A stretch of DNA of 64,000 bases from Candidatus Scalindua sp. (GTDB lineage: Bacteria > Planctomycetota > Brocadiia > Brocadiales > Scalinduaceae), in the NCBI GenBank assembly GCA_021777035.1, contig JAIQZR010000120.1:1-64000 (forward strand), written 5' to 3'. A model generated the notes under the pieces. That model saw only the letters and a program-made list of their open reading frames with translations. It had not been told where the DNA came from and searched no databases. Numbering within the stretch: position 1 is the stretch's first letter; each line of letters starts with the position of its first letter. Below, piece by piece: positions 25,597-34,651 of the stretch. The position numbers were made by a program, and so were the translations under genes.

Positions 25597-25924
25597 ACTT
25601 GTCCTGGTACCTTTCCCATTTGATGACTTATCATCGGCTAAATTACGCCCTGCTGTCTGCTTGACCAATCCAATCGAAACACATCATCATGTTGTTCTGG
25701 CATTTATCACCAGTAGGATTCCAGACGAGATATTAGAAACAGATATAGTTATTGATTCTAGAAGGGATGATTTTAGCATAACCGGTTTGCATGTACCTTC
25801 AACAATCAGATTACACCGGCTTATGACTGTTACAACCTCATTAATTCAACGTGAATTAGGGAATTTATCATCGCAAATGGAAGTTGAAGTTAGTGAAAAA
25901 TTACCTAAACTATTTGAGTATTAA
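25583..25924 (+). CDS. MazF/PemK-family endoribonuclease toxin
   Basis: 113 residues starting MVKGKLVLVPFPFDDLSSAKLRPAVCL, the conserved N-terminus of the PemK/MazF fold, with AFITSR and HRLMTVTTSLIQRELG as the two further family blocks. The start at 25583 is preferred over an ATG 15 bp upstream because the family begins here. Likely an mRNA interferase controlled by the overlapping upstream antitoxin. Confidence 0.87.
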   Translation: MVKGKLVLVPFPFDDLSSAKLRPAVCLTNPIETHHHVVLAFITSRIPDEILETDIVIDSRRDDFSITGLHVPSTIRLHRLMTVTTSLIQRELGNLSSQMEVEVSEKLPKLFEY

Positions 25925-25934
25925 ATCTCCCCCT

Positions 25935-26096
25935 GACTGCATCTTTTTTTAGCACGGTAAAACCCCTTTATAATCTCCATACTTACCTCAGAACAAATCA
26001 TTTAGAAACTTATTTTTATCAAGTTCGGATTGCCACTTTTGATGCCTTTTCACCGATGCTATCCTCTTCTGTGGCGGAAACGACAAAAAACCAATC
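25935..26096 (-). pseudogene. Segmental duplication copy 2: antitoxin 3' fragment
   Basis: Repeats 20227-20382. On the minus strand it encodes only FLSFPPQKRIASVKRHQKWQSELDKNKFLNDLF before a stop at 25988; the 5' part and the PIN partner are missing, replaced by unrelated sequence from about 26097. The open frame extending to 26182 is therefore a chimera. The rest up to 26400 holds nothing I can assign. Confidence 0.72.
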
Positions 26097-26404
26097 TTAC
26101 CATACGACCGTGGAAGCATCGCCCCAAAGCAGTTCCAAGTCGTAATCGCTTCGTGTTTCTTTTTCAAAGATGTGAGGCACATGGAGCCACACCTTGATTT
26201 GTGATTTACTTCCTTCTTCTTTTAGCCTACAGCATACCATCTAACGTCTAATTTTGTTTTCTTCTCCCCACTCTTTGCGGTGAATCTTTTACGCATAGAA
26301 TATATTTTGAGTAGGGTTTTTTGAATCTTGAAGTGGTATAATGTTGTTGTTAACAAAGAGTTCGACAAGAGTGCAATTCTAACTTTTTTTTGAGGAGTGG
26401 AGAA

Positions 26405-26608
26405 ATGAATGATACAGACATGGAAAAACTTGAATTTCTTGTAGACGAATATTATATACCGGAAGTGGTTGCAAGTCTGGGCGCTGTCTGTCGATTAAGG
26501 GCTGACGATATAAGAGGGACAGATAAAGAAGCTGCTAAAAAGTTTGAAACGTATTCTGATATCCTGAAAGATGCACGCGCTAAAATAGATGCTGTTTCAC
26601 AGGGATGA
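26405..26608 (+). CDS. Small protein of unknown function
   Basis: 67 residues (MNDTDMEKLEFLVDEYYIPEVVASLGAVCRLRADDIRGTDKEAAKKFETYSDIL...), preceded by GAGGAG at a good distance, which supports translation. Predominantly helical and acidic, cytoplasmic; no family recognised. It lies alone between repeat debris and pncC. Confidence 0.6.
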   Translation: MNDTDMEKLEFLVDEYYIPEVVASLGAVCRLRADDIRGTDKEAAKKFETYSDILKDARAKIDAVSQG

Positions 26609-26815
26609 CTCCAAGTACAAAGTGCCATATACCGAGTTGTCATTCGTTATCTGGCAATGGTCGTTTGACGTTCATATTTAAGTTAGGCCTTCGGCAATTT
26701 TTTTTGCCTTCATGATGTCTGTTAAAAAATGTCGGGTAACCTGCCGACTTTGAATTTCCTATGCATATATTTAAAAAGAAAATGCCTATATGATCGAGAT
26801 AAAGAGGAGAGGTTG

Positions 26816-27319
26816 ATGTTTGATGAAAAACTAATGTTGAACGCCCAGAAAGTGATCTCACATTGTATGCAAGTTAGGATTCGACTTGTAACCGCTGAAT
26901 CGTGTACGGGTGGCCTGATCTCTGCAGTCCTCACAGCCGTACCAGGATCATCTAACGTGCTGGATAGAGCGTTTGTTGTTTACTCTAACGAATCAAAGTG
27001 TCAGGAGTTGGCAGTCCCCTATCATCTCCTTGAACAATATGGGGCAGTGAGCAAAGTAGTAACTATTGCGATGGCAGAGGGCGCACTGGCACGCAGCTAT
27101 CCTCATGCGCAAATGTGCGTGGCTGTAAGCGGAGTCGCGGGCCCTGCAGGAAGCCAGGATAAGCCGGTAGGACTTGTGCATTTTGCCGTGGCTCGAACTG
27201 AAGTATTGCCGACTCTTCATGAATGCCGTGAATTTGGAAACATTGGACGAAATGAGGTGAGAAAATGTACTGTGAATACGGCATTAGATCTTCTACTTTT
27301 AGCGGCTACAGAAAATTGA
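26816..27319 (+). CDS. pncC: CinA C-terminal / PncC nicotinamide-nucleotide amidohydrolase
   Basis: 167 residues from ATG 26816, with AGAGGAGAGG just upstream. The family motifs are RLVTAESCTGGLISAVLTAVPGSS (catalytic Ser region), FVVYSNESKCQELAVP, AVSKVV-MAEGALARS and AVSGVAGPAGSQDKPVGLVHFAVA. The enzyme deamidates nicotinamide mononucleotide to the acid form in pyridine-nucleotide recycling. Stand-alone form without the CinA N-terminal domain. Ends close to a dispersed palindrome. Confidence 0.92.
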   Translation: MFDEKLMLNAQKVISHCMQVRIRLVTAESCTGGLISAVLTAVPGSSNVLDRAFVVYSNESKCQELAVPYHLLEQYGAVSKVVTIAMAEGALARSYPHAQMCVAVSGVAGPAGSQDKPVGLVHFAVARTEVLPTLHECREFGNIGRNEVRKCTVNTALDLLLLAATEN

Positions 27320-27333
27320 GTGTTATCGGGAAC

Positions 27334-27394
27334 ATGGAATGCCTCATCCACGATGATGCTTATTAAAGCAGTGACACCGGGCCACTGCACTCCC
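27334..27394. repeat. Palindromic repeat, copy 2
   Basis: A shorter relative of 13614-13699: ATGGAATGC, the dyad TCATCCACGATGATG, ATTAAAGCAGTGACAC and CACTGCACTCC in the same order, but lacking the inner CTGCCCGCCAG segment. It lies 15 bp after the pncC stop and could serve as a transcript end, but a long T-run is absent. Confidence 0.7.
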
Positions 27395-27515
27395 AAAAAA
27401 AGTAACCCTACCATTATAATGGGTGGCTTTGAGATGCCTTTTGAACAGAAGGCAAGATAAACGAGCTAGTCGACACTTCCAAAAACCCGGACAAACAGAG
27501 ACTTGATTGATTTTA

Positions 27516-29192
27516 TTACTGTTTAATAAATAGAACCTTAAGAAGTTGTTCAAACTCTTCTGCCGGTAGCGGACGGCTATAGAAGAAACCTTGCACAGTA
27601 TTACAGCCATAACGACGTAAGAAATCAATATGCTTCAGGGTTTCAGCCCCTTCGGCTATCACTTCCAGCTTGAGCCCTTGTGACAATCCAATAATTGCAC
27701 GAGCGACTTCACTGGTGTCTTGACTAGTCCCAATATCCTTGATGAAAGCCCTATCAATCTTGAGTGTGGTAATTGGGAAGTTGGTTAAATAGCTTAAGCT
27801 GGAATAACCCGTACCGAAATCATCGACGGAAATATGGCACCCCAAATCACGAATCTGTTCTAGTTTTTTAATATTCTCGCCAGTTTTGTCCATGAGCAGA
27901 CTTTCGGTGATCTCAAGCTCTAGATACTGTGAAGATAAACCAGAATCTTCAAGCGCTGCCTTTACCATGTCTACGAAATCTGGCGAGAAAAACTGTCGGC
28001 CTGAAACGTTCACTGATACACACACCGGATGTAACCCCTTATTCTGCCATTCTATGTTTTGGCGGCATGACTCACGAAGTCCCCATAAACCGATTTGTTC
28101 GATGAGCCCTGTTTCCTCGGCTACCGGAATGAAAACAGTGGGCGAGATCAGACCATTTTCAGGATCCTGCCAACGCATTAAAGCTTCCATGCCAACAATT
28201 TGATTCGTGCCTGCGTTGACTTTAGGTTGATAATATAAAATGAATTGTTCGCGCTCAATGGCCCTGCGCAGCCTGCTTTCTATCTCAATCCGTTTCCTGG
28301 CTTTAACATTCATATCATTAGAGAAGAACTGATATCGACCACCGCCCCCCTTTTTAGCATGATACATGGCACTTTCAGCATACTTAATTAGCTGGCCAGC
28401 ATCTTCATCATCTGTAGGAGAAAGACTGATACCAATACTGGCCGTTATAGTAACTTCTCTACCTTCGATATTAAACGGTTGTTTTATAGCGTTGAGTATC
28501 TTATCCGCAACAATAACGCCATCACCAGAGGCAGTCATCTGTAACACCATACCAAAGCGGTCACCTTCTGTGTGTGCAACCGTATCACTGCCACGAAAAC
28601 ATTTTTCCAAACGCATTGCAACAGTTTTGAGTAATAAATCACCGTAATCATGTCCAAGACCGTCATTTATAGTTGTAAAACTATCAATACCTAGCATAAG
28701 TATGGCTACCGGTTTGTCACCTCTTTTAGAAATGATTAAGTTCTGCTGCAATCTATCCTTGAATAAATGCCTATCAGGCAGACCGGTAAGCTCATCATGC
28801 TGATACTTCCCATCTTTATCCAAGCCTCGATTCTCAGTAACGACACGAATCATTATGACATAATTATCCGGTTGCTCTATCTGCTCTGAATAAGTATGAA
28901 TAGATAAATAAAATAGACATGTCTCTCCATTCTTGCACCGAATCTCTATTTTACCTGGCCAGGAACCTTCAATATTCCAAGACTTTCTCAAGGAGGATAT
29001 TATAGCCACATCCTGCTGCCCGGAGATGAGTATTTTAGGATCCTTTCCAAGTACTTCATCTGCCGCATACCCCGTCAACTCTTTAAATGCAGGGTTTACG
29101 CACCTAATGTCATCATTTGAATCGGAGGCAATTACACCCCAGTCGATATTGCCAAGAATGATATCAAGTAGTTTCTGTTTTTGGTGTGTCAT
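27516..29192 (-). CDS. PAS-GGDEF-EAL protein, probable c-di-GMP phosphodiesterase
   Basis: 558 residues from ATG 29192 (an in-frame TTG lies six codons upstream, and residue numbers here count from that TTG). A PAS domain (about 15-125) is followed by a GGDEF domain (about 135-295) in which the signature is EGDRF (215-219), so the cyclase is probably inactive but may bind GTP. The EAL domain (about 305-560) keeps MEALMRW (EAL 342-344), ELEITESLLM and SVDDFGTGYSSLSYL, so it should hydrolyse c-di-GMP. No membrane segment, so a cytoplasmic sensor. Monocistronic, between pncC (opposite strand) and aguA. Confidence 0.92.
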   Translation of the reverse strand: MTHQKQKLLDIILGNIDWGVIASDSNDDIRCVNPAFKELTGYAADEVLGKDPKILISGQQDVAIISSLRKSWNIEGSWPGKIEIRCKNGETCLFYLSIHTYSEQIEQPDNYVIMIRVVTENRGLDKDGKYQHDELTGLPDRHLFKDRLQQNLIISKRGDKPVAILMLGIDSFTTINDGLGHDYGDLLLKTVAMRLEKCFRGSDTVAHTEGDRFGMVLQMTASGDGVIVADKILNAIKQPFNIEGREVTITASIGISLSPTDDEDAGQLIKYAESAMYHAKKGGGGRYQFFSNDMNVKARKRIEIESRLRRAIEREQFILYYQPKVNAGTNQIVGMEALMRWQDPENGLISPTVFIPVAEETGLIEQIGLWGLRESCRQNIEWQNKGLHPVCVSVNVSGRQFFSPDFVDMVKAALEDSGLSSQYLELEITESLLMDKTGENIKKLEQIRDLGCHISVDDFGTGYSSLSYLTNFPITTLKIDRAFIKDIGTSQDTSEVARAIIGLSQGLKLEVIAEGAETLKHIDFLRRYGCNTVQGFFYSRPLPAEEFEQLLKVLFIKQ

Positions 29193-29482
29193 GATTACGT
29201 TCGGCAACAATAAAATTAACTTAAGTGATTCGTATAGCCATATCTTTTAGGTAGTGTAGCCTACGAGAAACATATACCAATCTAGTGGTTAAAAAATACC
29301 AGCAAAAGCCTGCGGCCACGATAATACAGAAAAACAGAGTCGCCCAACCAAGGCTGAGCACAAATGCACTTTATGTAAGCTTCCTGGATTAAACCAAATT
29401 TAACACGTTATTCCCAGCCCATTTTGTAATTATTTTACTTTTTATCAGCGTCGCATGATTAATTGATGATTAGCGTTACATA

Positions 29483-30556
29483 TTAAACCGGCTCCTGGAG
29501 TGTTATGCAGTGAAACCCACCCAACCCCAATAGCAAGTTCGACGCATGAATACCGAATACTTTTCGGTCGGTGAAGAGTCCAGCCAGGATATCAAGTGCT
29601 TTCTGGTCAGCAGGGTCATTGAAGATGGGAACCAAGACTATCTTGTTAGCAATATAGAAATTTGCATAACTTGCTGGCAACATCCATTTTTTAAAATAGA
29701 TCGGCCTCGGCATGGGAAGCGTTACTATCGTGGGTTTTGACCCATTTTCTAATCGTACTTGCTTCAAACGCTCCAAGTTTTCAGCCAGAACGGAAGCATT
29801 GACACCGGACGAGTTGGTCTCCATAGCCAACACCATCGTTCGTCTGTCAACAAAACGGCATATATCATCCACATGCCCATGCGTATCATCGCCCTCAATA
29901 CCCTTATTTAACCAGATGACATTGGTAATGCCGAGGTACTTCCTGAACAATTTTTCTAGCCCACTCTTTGTAATGCCTGGATTACGTGGTTGTGTTTTCT
30001 GGTCAAGCAGACACTCTTCCGTTGTAACTAATGTACCTGACCCGTTCACATCGATACTCCCTCCTTCCAGAACCAGTGGCATTTTTCCCCACTTTGCAGA
30101 GATAATCTTAAGGTTTAACCGATGAGCCAGTTCCAACGGAACACGGTTGTCCCTTTGGTGAGCAGGGTACCTGGCCCAACCATTGAAACGAAAGCGAATG
30201 ATCCTCTTTAGTTTTCGTTTAGTCCGATTGTCTGTAACAAACGTCGGTCCATAATCACGAATCCAACTCCGATTGGTTAATATATGATAGAAGTGAATAT
30301 TTGCAAGATCTGTTCGTGCGTGTTCAAGATATTTCCGGGCTCGCATTTCATGTCTCTTAGAATTCACCAGGATGCAAACTTTTTCAACATCCGCAAGCTT
30401 TTGAGCCAGTTCCGCATATGTCCTCTGCACAGCACACATTTTACCGGGCCAGTCTGTGGGGTTGTGTGGCCAGTTCAACCATGTCGCTTTATGTGGTTCC
30501 CACTCAGCAGGCAAACGATAACAAATCGGCCCTTCTTTTTCATGATTTAGAAACAT
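29483..30556 (-). CDS. aguA: Agmatine deiminase
   Basis: A 357-residue enzyme of the guanidino-group modifying family that converts agmatine to N-carbamoylputrescine and ammonia. Signature stretches: PAEWEPHKATWLNWPHN, SWIRDYGPTFV, LVLEGGSIDVNGSGTLVTTEECLL, GDDTHGHVDDICRFV and the nucleophile in GLGGFHCITLQEPV (Cys350). Length is normal. Transcribed after aguB with 91 bp between, giving the complete two-step route from agmatine to putrescine. An arginine decarboxylase is not in the window. Confidence 0.95.
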   Translation of the reverse strand: MFLNHEKEGPICYRLPAEWEPHKATWLNWPHNPTDWPGKMCAVQRTYAELAQKLADVEKVCILVNSKRHEMRARKYLEHARTDLANIHFYHILTNRSWIRDYGPTFVTDNRTKRKLKRIIRFRFNGWARYPAHQRDNRVPLELAHRLNLKIISAKWGKMPLVLEGGSIDVNGSGTLVTTEECLLDQKTQPRNPGITKSGLEKLFRKYLGITNVIWLNKGIEGDDTHGHVDDICRFVDRRTMVLAMETNSSGVNASVLAENLERLKQVRLENGSKPTIVTLPMPRPIYFKKWMLPASYANFYIANKIVLVPIFNDPADQKALDILAGLFTDRKVFGIHASNLLLGLGGFHCITLQEPV

Positions 30557-30647
30557 TAAGATTAGATTATAAATGTCCTAGAGGAGATCCTATCTGCCAA
30601 GCTAAAGCAGAAAACTCAAAAATTTGATTTTCTATGTAATCAACAAT

Positions 30648-31526
30648 TTATTCTACAATCCTACCATACGCATCAACACGTCTGTCCCTGAAAAAGGGCC
30701 ATGTCTGGCGTGTCTCAGATATAAGTTGCGGCTCTATCTTTCCGTATATTATTTCCTCGTCACTTCCGGATCCTTCGGCGACAATATGACCCCGTGGATC
30801 TGCTATAAACGAGTGCCCCCAGAATTCAATCTCGGAATCTCCTGCCTGATTTGGTTCTATACCCACTCTATTCACAGAAGCCGTATAAATACCATTGGCA
30901 ATCGCGTGGCCACATTGGACCGTTTTCCAGGAGTCAAGATACATTGCACCCACGCCTTCCCTTTCTCCCGGAAGCCAGCCGATTGCCGTTGGATATACCA
31001 GTACACCAGCCCCATTTAGTGCACACATGCGGGCCGCCTCAGGAAACCACTGATCCCAACAGATCATAGGTCCGATTTTTCCTACAGTAGTTTGGATAGC
31101 CTGAAACCCGAGATCGCCGGGAGTGAAATAATATTTTTCCTGAAACTGTGGGTCATTCGGGATATGCATTTTTCTATACTTCCCTACTATCGCGCCATCC
31201 GGGTTTATCACAACCAGACTGTTGTAATAAATGCCGGTCATACTTTTCTCAAAAACCGGAACTACCAGAACGCTATCTACGGTTTTTGATAATTGTGAAA
31301 AATAATCTGTTGTATAACCGGGAATCGGTTCAGCTAACTCGAAAAACCGAGGATCCTCCTGCTGGCAAAAATATATTGAACAGAAAAGCTCAGGAAGGCA
31401 TATCAACCGGGCACCCATTTCTGACGCCTCGATGATTCGCGATCTGGCACATTGCAGGTTTTCTTCCCTGGTTCCCTGACACGCCATCTGTATCAGTGCA
31501 ATTATGTAAGACTCTTCCTTTTGCAT
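30648..31526 (-). CDS. aguB: N-carbamoylputrescine amidase
   Basis: 292 residues from ATG 31526 (a TTG three codons upstream is possible). A nitrilase-superfamily enzyme that hydrolyses N-carbamoylputrescine to putrescine, CO2 and ammonia. The Glu-Lys-Cys triad is visible as LPELFCS (Glu46), KYRKMHIP (Lys119) and MICWDQWFPE (Cys156). GHAIANGIYTASVNRVG and WGHSFIADPRG are typical. Operon with aguA downstream. Confidence 0.94.
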   Translation of the reverse strand: MQKEESYIIALIQMACQGTREENLQCARSRIIEASEMGARLICLPELFCSIYFCQQEDPRFFELAEPIPGYTTDYFSQLSKTVDSVLVVPVFEKSMTGIYYNSLVVINPDGAIVGKYRKMHIPNDPQFQEKYYFTPGDLGFQAIQTTVGKIGPMICWDQWFPEAARMCALNGAGVLVYPTAIGWLPGEREGVGAMYLDSWKTVQCGHAIANGIYTASVNRVGIEPNQAGDSEIEFWGHSFIADPRGHIVAEGSGSDEEIIYGKIEPQLISETRQTWPFFRDRRVDAYGRIVE

Positions 31527-31772
31527 ATTTTCCAATTTTTTTTTCTTCTAAGAAATCATAAGCGATCAAAGAGAGGAAACAGACATTGTTTCAATCGCTC
31601 CCCTACCACAATTATAGCCACTTCAAACTATGTTGCGGATACTCATTCCCATGCTATAATATACAACAATTATGTTTTTTCATAAACAGTCAAATTTCCG
31701 AGAAATCATTTTTATTTCTCTGACTGGAAAGTCAATCCTATCAATGTATTAACTTTTCTTGAGGAGGTTGAT

Positions 31773-33407
31773 ATGTCAAATGCAAAATTCAATCTGAGTT
31801 TGCCCACCAATGAGCCAATCAAGAGCTATGCTCTCCGCACACCTGAACGCGATGATATCAAGGCCAAGTTGCAAGAGTTAAAAAACCGCCAGATAGAGAT
31901 ACCCATTATTATTGGTGGCAAAGAGATAAAAACAGGCAACCTGGGAAAATGCGTGCTTCCTCATGACCACGGGACGGTTATTGGCACATATCACAAGGCA
32001 GGAGAGAAGGAGGTTCAAATGGCCATTGAGACGGCCATTGAAGCACAAAAGCAGTGGGCAGAAATGGACTGGCAAGACCGCGCCTCAATCTTTCTTAAGG
32101 CAGCGGATATTCTTGCAGGCCCAATGCGTTCGTTATTAAATGCGGCCAGTATGTTATGCCAGAGCAAGAATGTCTTTCAGGCAGAAGTAGACGCTGCGTG
32201 TGAATTCATTGATTTTCTTCGCTTTAACGTTTTTTTTGCAAAAACAATTTACGAGCAGCAGCCTCCGATCTCTCCCCCCGGTATCTGGAATAGACTGGAA
32301 TACCGACCACTTGAAGGTTTCATTTTCGCGGTATCTCCATTTAATTTCACCTCAATTGCCGGAAACCTCCCCTCCGCACCTGCCATAATGGGAAATGTGG
32401 CGTTGTGGAAGCCTGCTTCAAGCGCAACATATTCCGCCTATTACGTAATGAAGCTTTTCCAGGAAGCTGGTGTACCGGATGGCGTAATCAATTTTATCCC
32501 CGGAACCGGAAGTGAGATCGGCCCGGTTATTATGAACTCTCCGGATCTTGCCGGTGTTCATTTCACGGGAAGCACAGCTACCTTCCAGAATATGTGGCAG
32601 ACTGTGGGTCATAATATAAAAAATTACAAATGCTATCCGCGTATTGTGGGCGAGACAGGTGGCAAGGATTTTGTTTTTGTTCATAAAGATACCGGAATAG
32701 TCGAATTAGGCACTGCCCTGATACGGGGTGCATTTGAATACCAGGGCCAGAAATGCTCTGCGGCATCTCGCGCTTATATCCCCCGCAGTCTATGGGCAGA
32801 TTTAAAGGATTACATGCTTGAAGAGATGAAAACGGTGAAGATGGGCGATGTAGAGAATTTCAGTAATTATATCAATGCGGTGATTGATGAATCTGCCTTT
32901 ACCAAAATCACTAAGTACATTGAATTCATTAAAGACAGTAATGAGGCTGAGATCGTATGTGGTGGAAACTATAACAACAACAAGGGCTATTTTATTGAAC
33001 CCACAATTGCCGTTACTACCAACCCTCACTTTCGTACGATGGAAGAGGAGATTTTTGGACCAGTCCTTACCGTGTATGTTTACGAGGACGATAAATTTGA
33101 AGAGACACTTCACTTATGTGACCAAACCTCTCCTTATAGCTTAACAGGTTCAATTTTCTCCAGAGACAGGAATGCGATCAGGATGGCAGAAAAAATCCTT
33201 GTAAATGCGGCAGGTAATTTCTATATCAACGACAAACCTACAGGGGCAGTTGTCGCTCAGCAACCTTTTGGAGGCAGCCGTGCAAGTGGAACCAACGATA
33301 AAGCCGGCAGCGTCCTCAATATGATCCGATGGGTGAGTCCTCGGACGATTAAAGAAACATTTGTTCCCTCAACGGATTACAGGTATCCATTTATGTCTGA
33401 AGAGTAG
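31773..33407 (+). CDS. pruA: 1-pyrroline-5-carboxylate (L-glutamate gamma-semialdehyde) dehydrogenase
   Basis: A 544-residue aldehyde dehydrogenase of the P5C type, oxidising glutamate semialdehyde to glutamate with NAD+. Motifs: SPFNFTSIAGNLPSAPAIMGN, FTGSTATF (NAD site), ETGGKDF (general base Glu294), GQKCSAASR (nucleophile Cys328), EEIFGPVLTVYVY, and PFGGSRASGTNDKAG. GAGGAGG precedes the ATG. Stand-alone, without the proline dehydrogenase domain of PutA. It follows the putrescine genes on the opposite strand and precedes tRNA-Glu. Confidence 0.94.
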   Translation: MSNAKFNLSLPTNEPIKSYALRTPERDDIKAKLQELKNRQIEIPIIIGGKEIKTGNLGKCVLPHDHGTVIGTYHKAGEKEVQMAIETAIEAQKQWAEMDWQDRASIFLKAADILAGPMRSLLNAASMLCQSKNVFQAEVDAACEFIDFLRFNVFFAKTIYEQQPPISPPGIWNRLEYRPLEGFIFAVSPFNFTSIAGNLPSAPAIMGNVALWKPASSATYSAYYVMKLFQEAGVPDGVINFIPGTGSEIGPVIMNSPDLAGVHFTGSTATFQNMWQTVGHNIKNYKCYPRIVGETGGKDFVFVHKDTGIVELGTALIRGAFEYQGQKCSAASRAYIPRSLWADLKDYMLEEMKTVKMGDVENFSNYINAVIDESAFTKITKYIEFIKDSNEAEIVCGGNYNNNKGYFIEPTIAVTTNPHFRTMEEEIFGPVLTVYVYEDDKFEETLHLCDQTSPYSLTGSIFSRDRNAIRMAEKILVNAAGNFYINDKPTGAVVAQQPFGGSRASGTNDKAGSVLNMIRWVSPRTIKETFVPSTDYRYPFMSEE

Positions 33408-33521
33408 AACGCCTCGCGTCTTTTACGCCGTCATGGCACTTAAATACTTTTAGATTGAAACTTTAATTTAATTCTGTTAAATTTCTATTCTATAAATTCC
33501 AATAAAGCTAAAGTGATTTAC

Positions 33522-33596
33522 GCCCCCATCGTCTAGCCAGGCCCAGGACACATGGTTCTCAGCCATGAGACAGGGGTTCAAATCCCCTTGGGGGTA
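33522..33596 (+). tRNA. tRNA-Glu (anticodon CTC)
   Basis: A 75-nt cloverleaf: acceptor GCCCCCA with TGGGGGT (first pair G-U), D arm GTCT/GGAC, anticodon stem CATGG/CCATG with loop TTCTCAG (anticodon CTC, reads GAG), T arm AGGGG-TTCAAAT-CCCCT, discriminator A. The 3' CCA is not encoded. A normal short variable loop. Confidence 0.93.
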
Positions 33597-33633
33597 TATT
33601 ACTTTATTTCAACAAGGAACAAAGTCCGGTTAT

Positions 33634-34557
33634 TTAGCGGAAGCTTACGCTCTTAGCCAGAGGTGTTTTCCATCTTACGTCTACATATTCTACGTTTTTC
33701 AAATCGGCCCCTGCTTCCATTGCGACACTCAGCAAATTCTGAAGTTTTTCATAATTTGAAAGCTCGTTTACTTGCCCACTTGATGCAGAGAAACCCCATT
33801 TTATTTTTGCTCCGTTTTTTGTCCATAACTCTACATCAATTTTACCATCTTTATGTTTCTCCCCTATCTTCGAGACATCTATGGATACAATCTTTAAAAG
33901 CTTATCTATTTTGTTATGTTTCAGATAGTTCAGAAGGCTTATACCATCCTCAATTGACCGGTCTTCCCATTTTTCACCATATTCAGGCACCTTTACCGAT
34001 TTTCTGCTGATTATATAAATTGGCCCACCATTTTCCTCTGGATGTTCGTAAAGTTTTTCCGGAAGTCTTACACAATCTTTGTCTACCAGATATTTTTTGC
34101 GTTTCCGTTTAACAATTGCGACTGGCTTGCGCAATTCGAATTTCATTTTAAGTTTGTTAGGCAATTCTCGCTCAACATAGTTAATCTTAGAAATAAGAGG
34201 ACTGCTTTCGTACACAGCCACAATTTTTTTTGTCAAATCTCTCTCAAAGATATTATATTTATTTTTTAACCCGTGGATATTGTTTATCTCGTGAATAAAT
34301 TCATCTGTTGCCCAGTCAGGGGTTTCAAAAGAAAATGTTGCGGGGCTTACCAAAAAAATATCTCGATCTGTCAATCGCGTCCATGCAAGTTTACCAAACC
34401 ATATCACAGAAATTACTACTACTACTACCAAAACTAATTTGAGTGAAAGTGATATTGATGCCTTCCGCATATTTTCAATATGCGGTCTCACAATGGCAAT
34501 ATTTGCCTGGAGCGTGTCTATTACTTTATCATATTGAACTTTTAGTAGTTTTTTCAT
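33634..34557 (-). CDS. ftsQ: Cell-division protein FtsQ (POTRA domain)
   Basis: A 307-residue single-pass protein: cytoplasmic basic N-terminus, membrane helix LKLVLVVVVVISVIWFG (about 39-55), then an extracytoplasmic POTRA and beta domain (SPLISKINYVERELPNKLKMKFELRKPVAIVKR, typical of FtsQ/DivIB). It would link FtsI/FtsW-type synthases with FtsL. It is the last gene of the dcw cluster, after ddl; the expected ftsA and ftsZ do not follow, tRNA-Glu and pruA do. Sequence is divergent, so the assignment rests on the N-terminal pattern and on context. Confidence 0.83.
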   Translation of the reverse strand: MKKLLKVQYDKVIDTLQANIAIVRPHIENMRKASISLSLKLVLVVVVVISVIWFGKLAWTRLTDRDIFLVSPATFSFETPDWATDEFIHEINNIHGLKNKYNIFERDLTKKIVAVYESSPLISKINYVERELPNKLKMKFELRKPVAIVKRKRKKYLVDKDCVRLPEKLYEHPEENGGPIYIISRKSVKVPEYGEKWEDRSIEDGISLLNYLKHNKIDKLLKIVSIDVSKIGEKHKDGKIDVELWTKNGAKIKWGFSASSGQVNELSNYEKLQNLLSVAMEAGADLKNVEYVDVRWKTPLAKSVSFR

Positions 34558-34651
34558 TGTTGTCGAATATTAAGTCAAAAAACAAAATCTACCACCTCAT
34601 GTATAACTCCACTGATGTCCGCTATAAACCAAAATATTCATCTGTCCAGTT

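Noticed and set aside
26690-26735. GCCTTCGGC followed by a T-run as a terminator
   Set aside because: The pairing is only a few bases around a very short loop, and it is about 90 bp beyond the small ORF; too weak to list.
33600-33640. Possible ftsA/ftsZ relic after ftsQ
   Set aside because: Only 37 bp separate tRNA-Glu and the ftsQ stop, and no similarity to ftsA or ftsZ is visible there or in the flanks.
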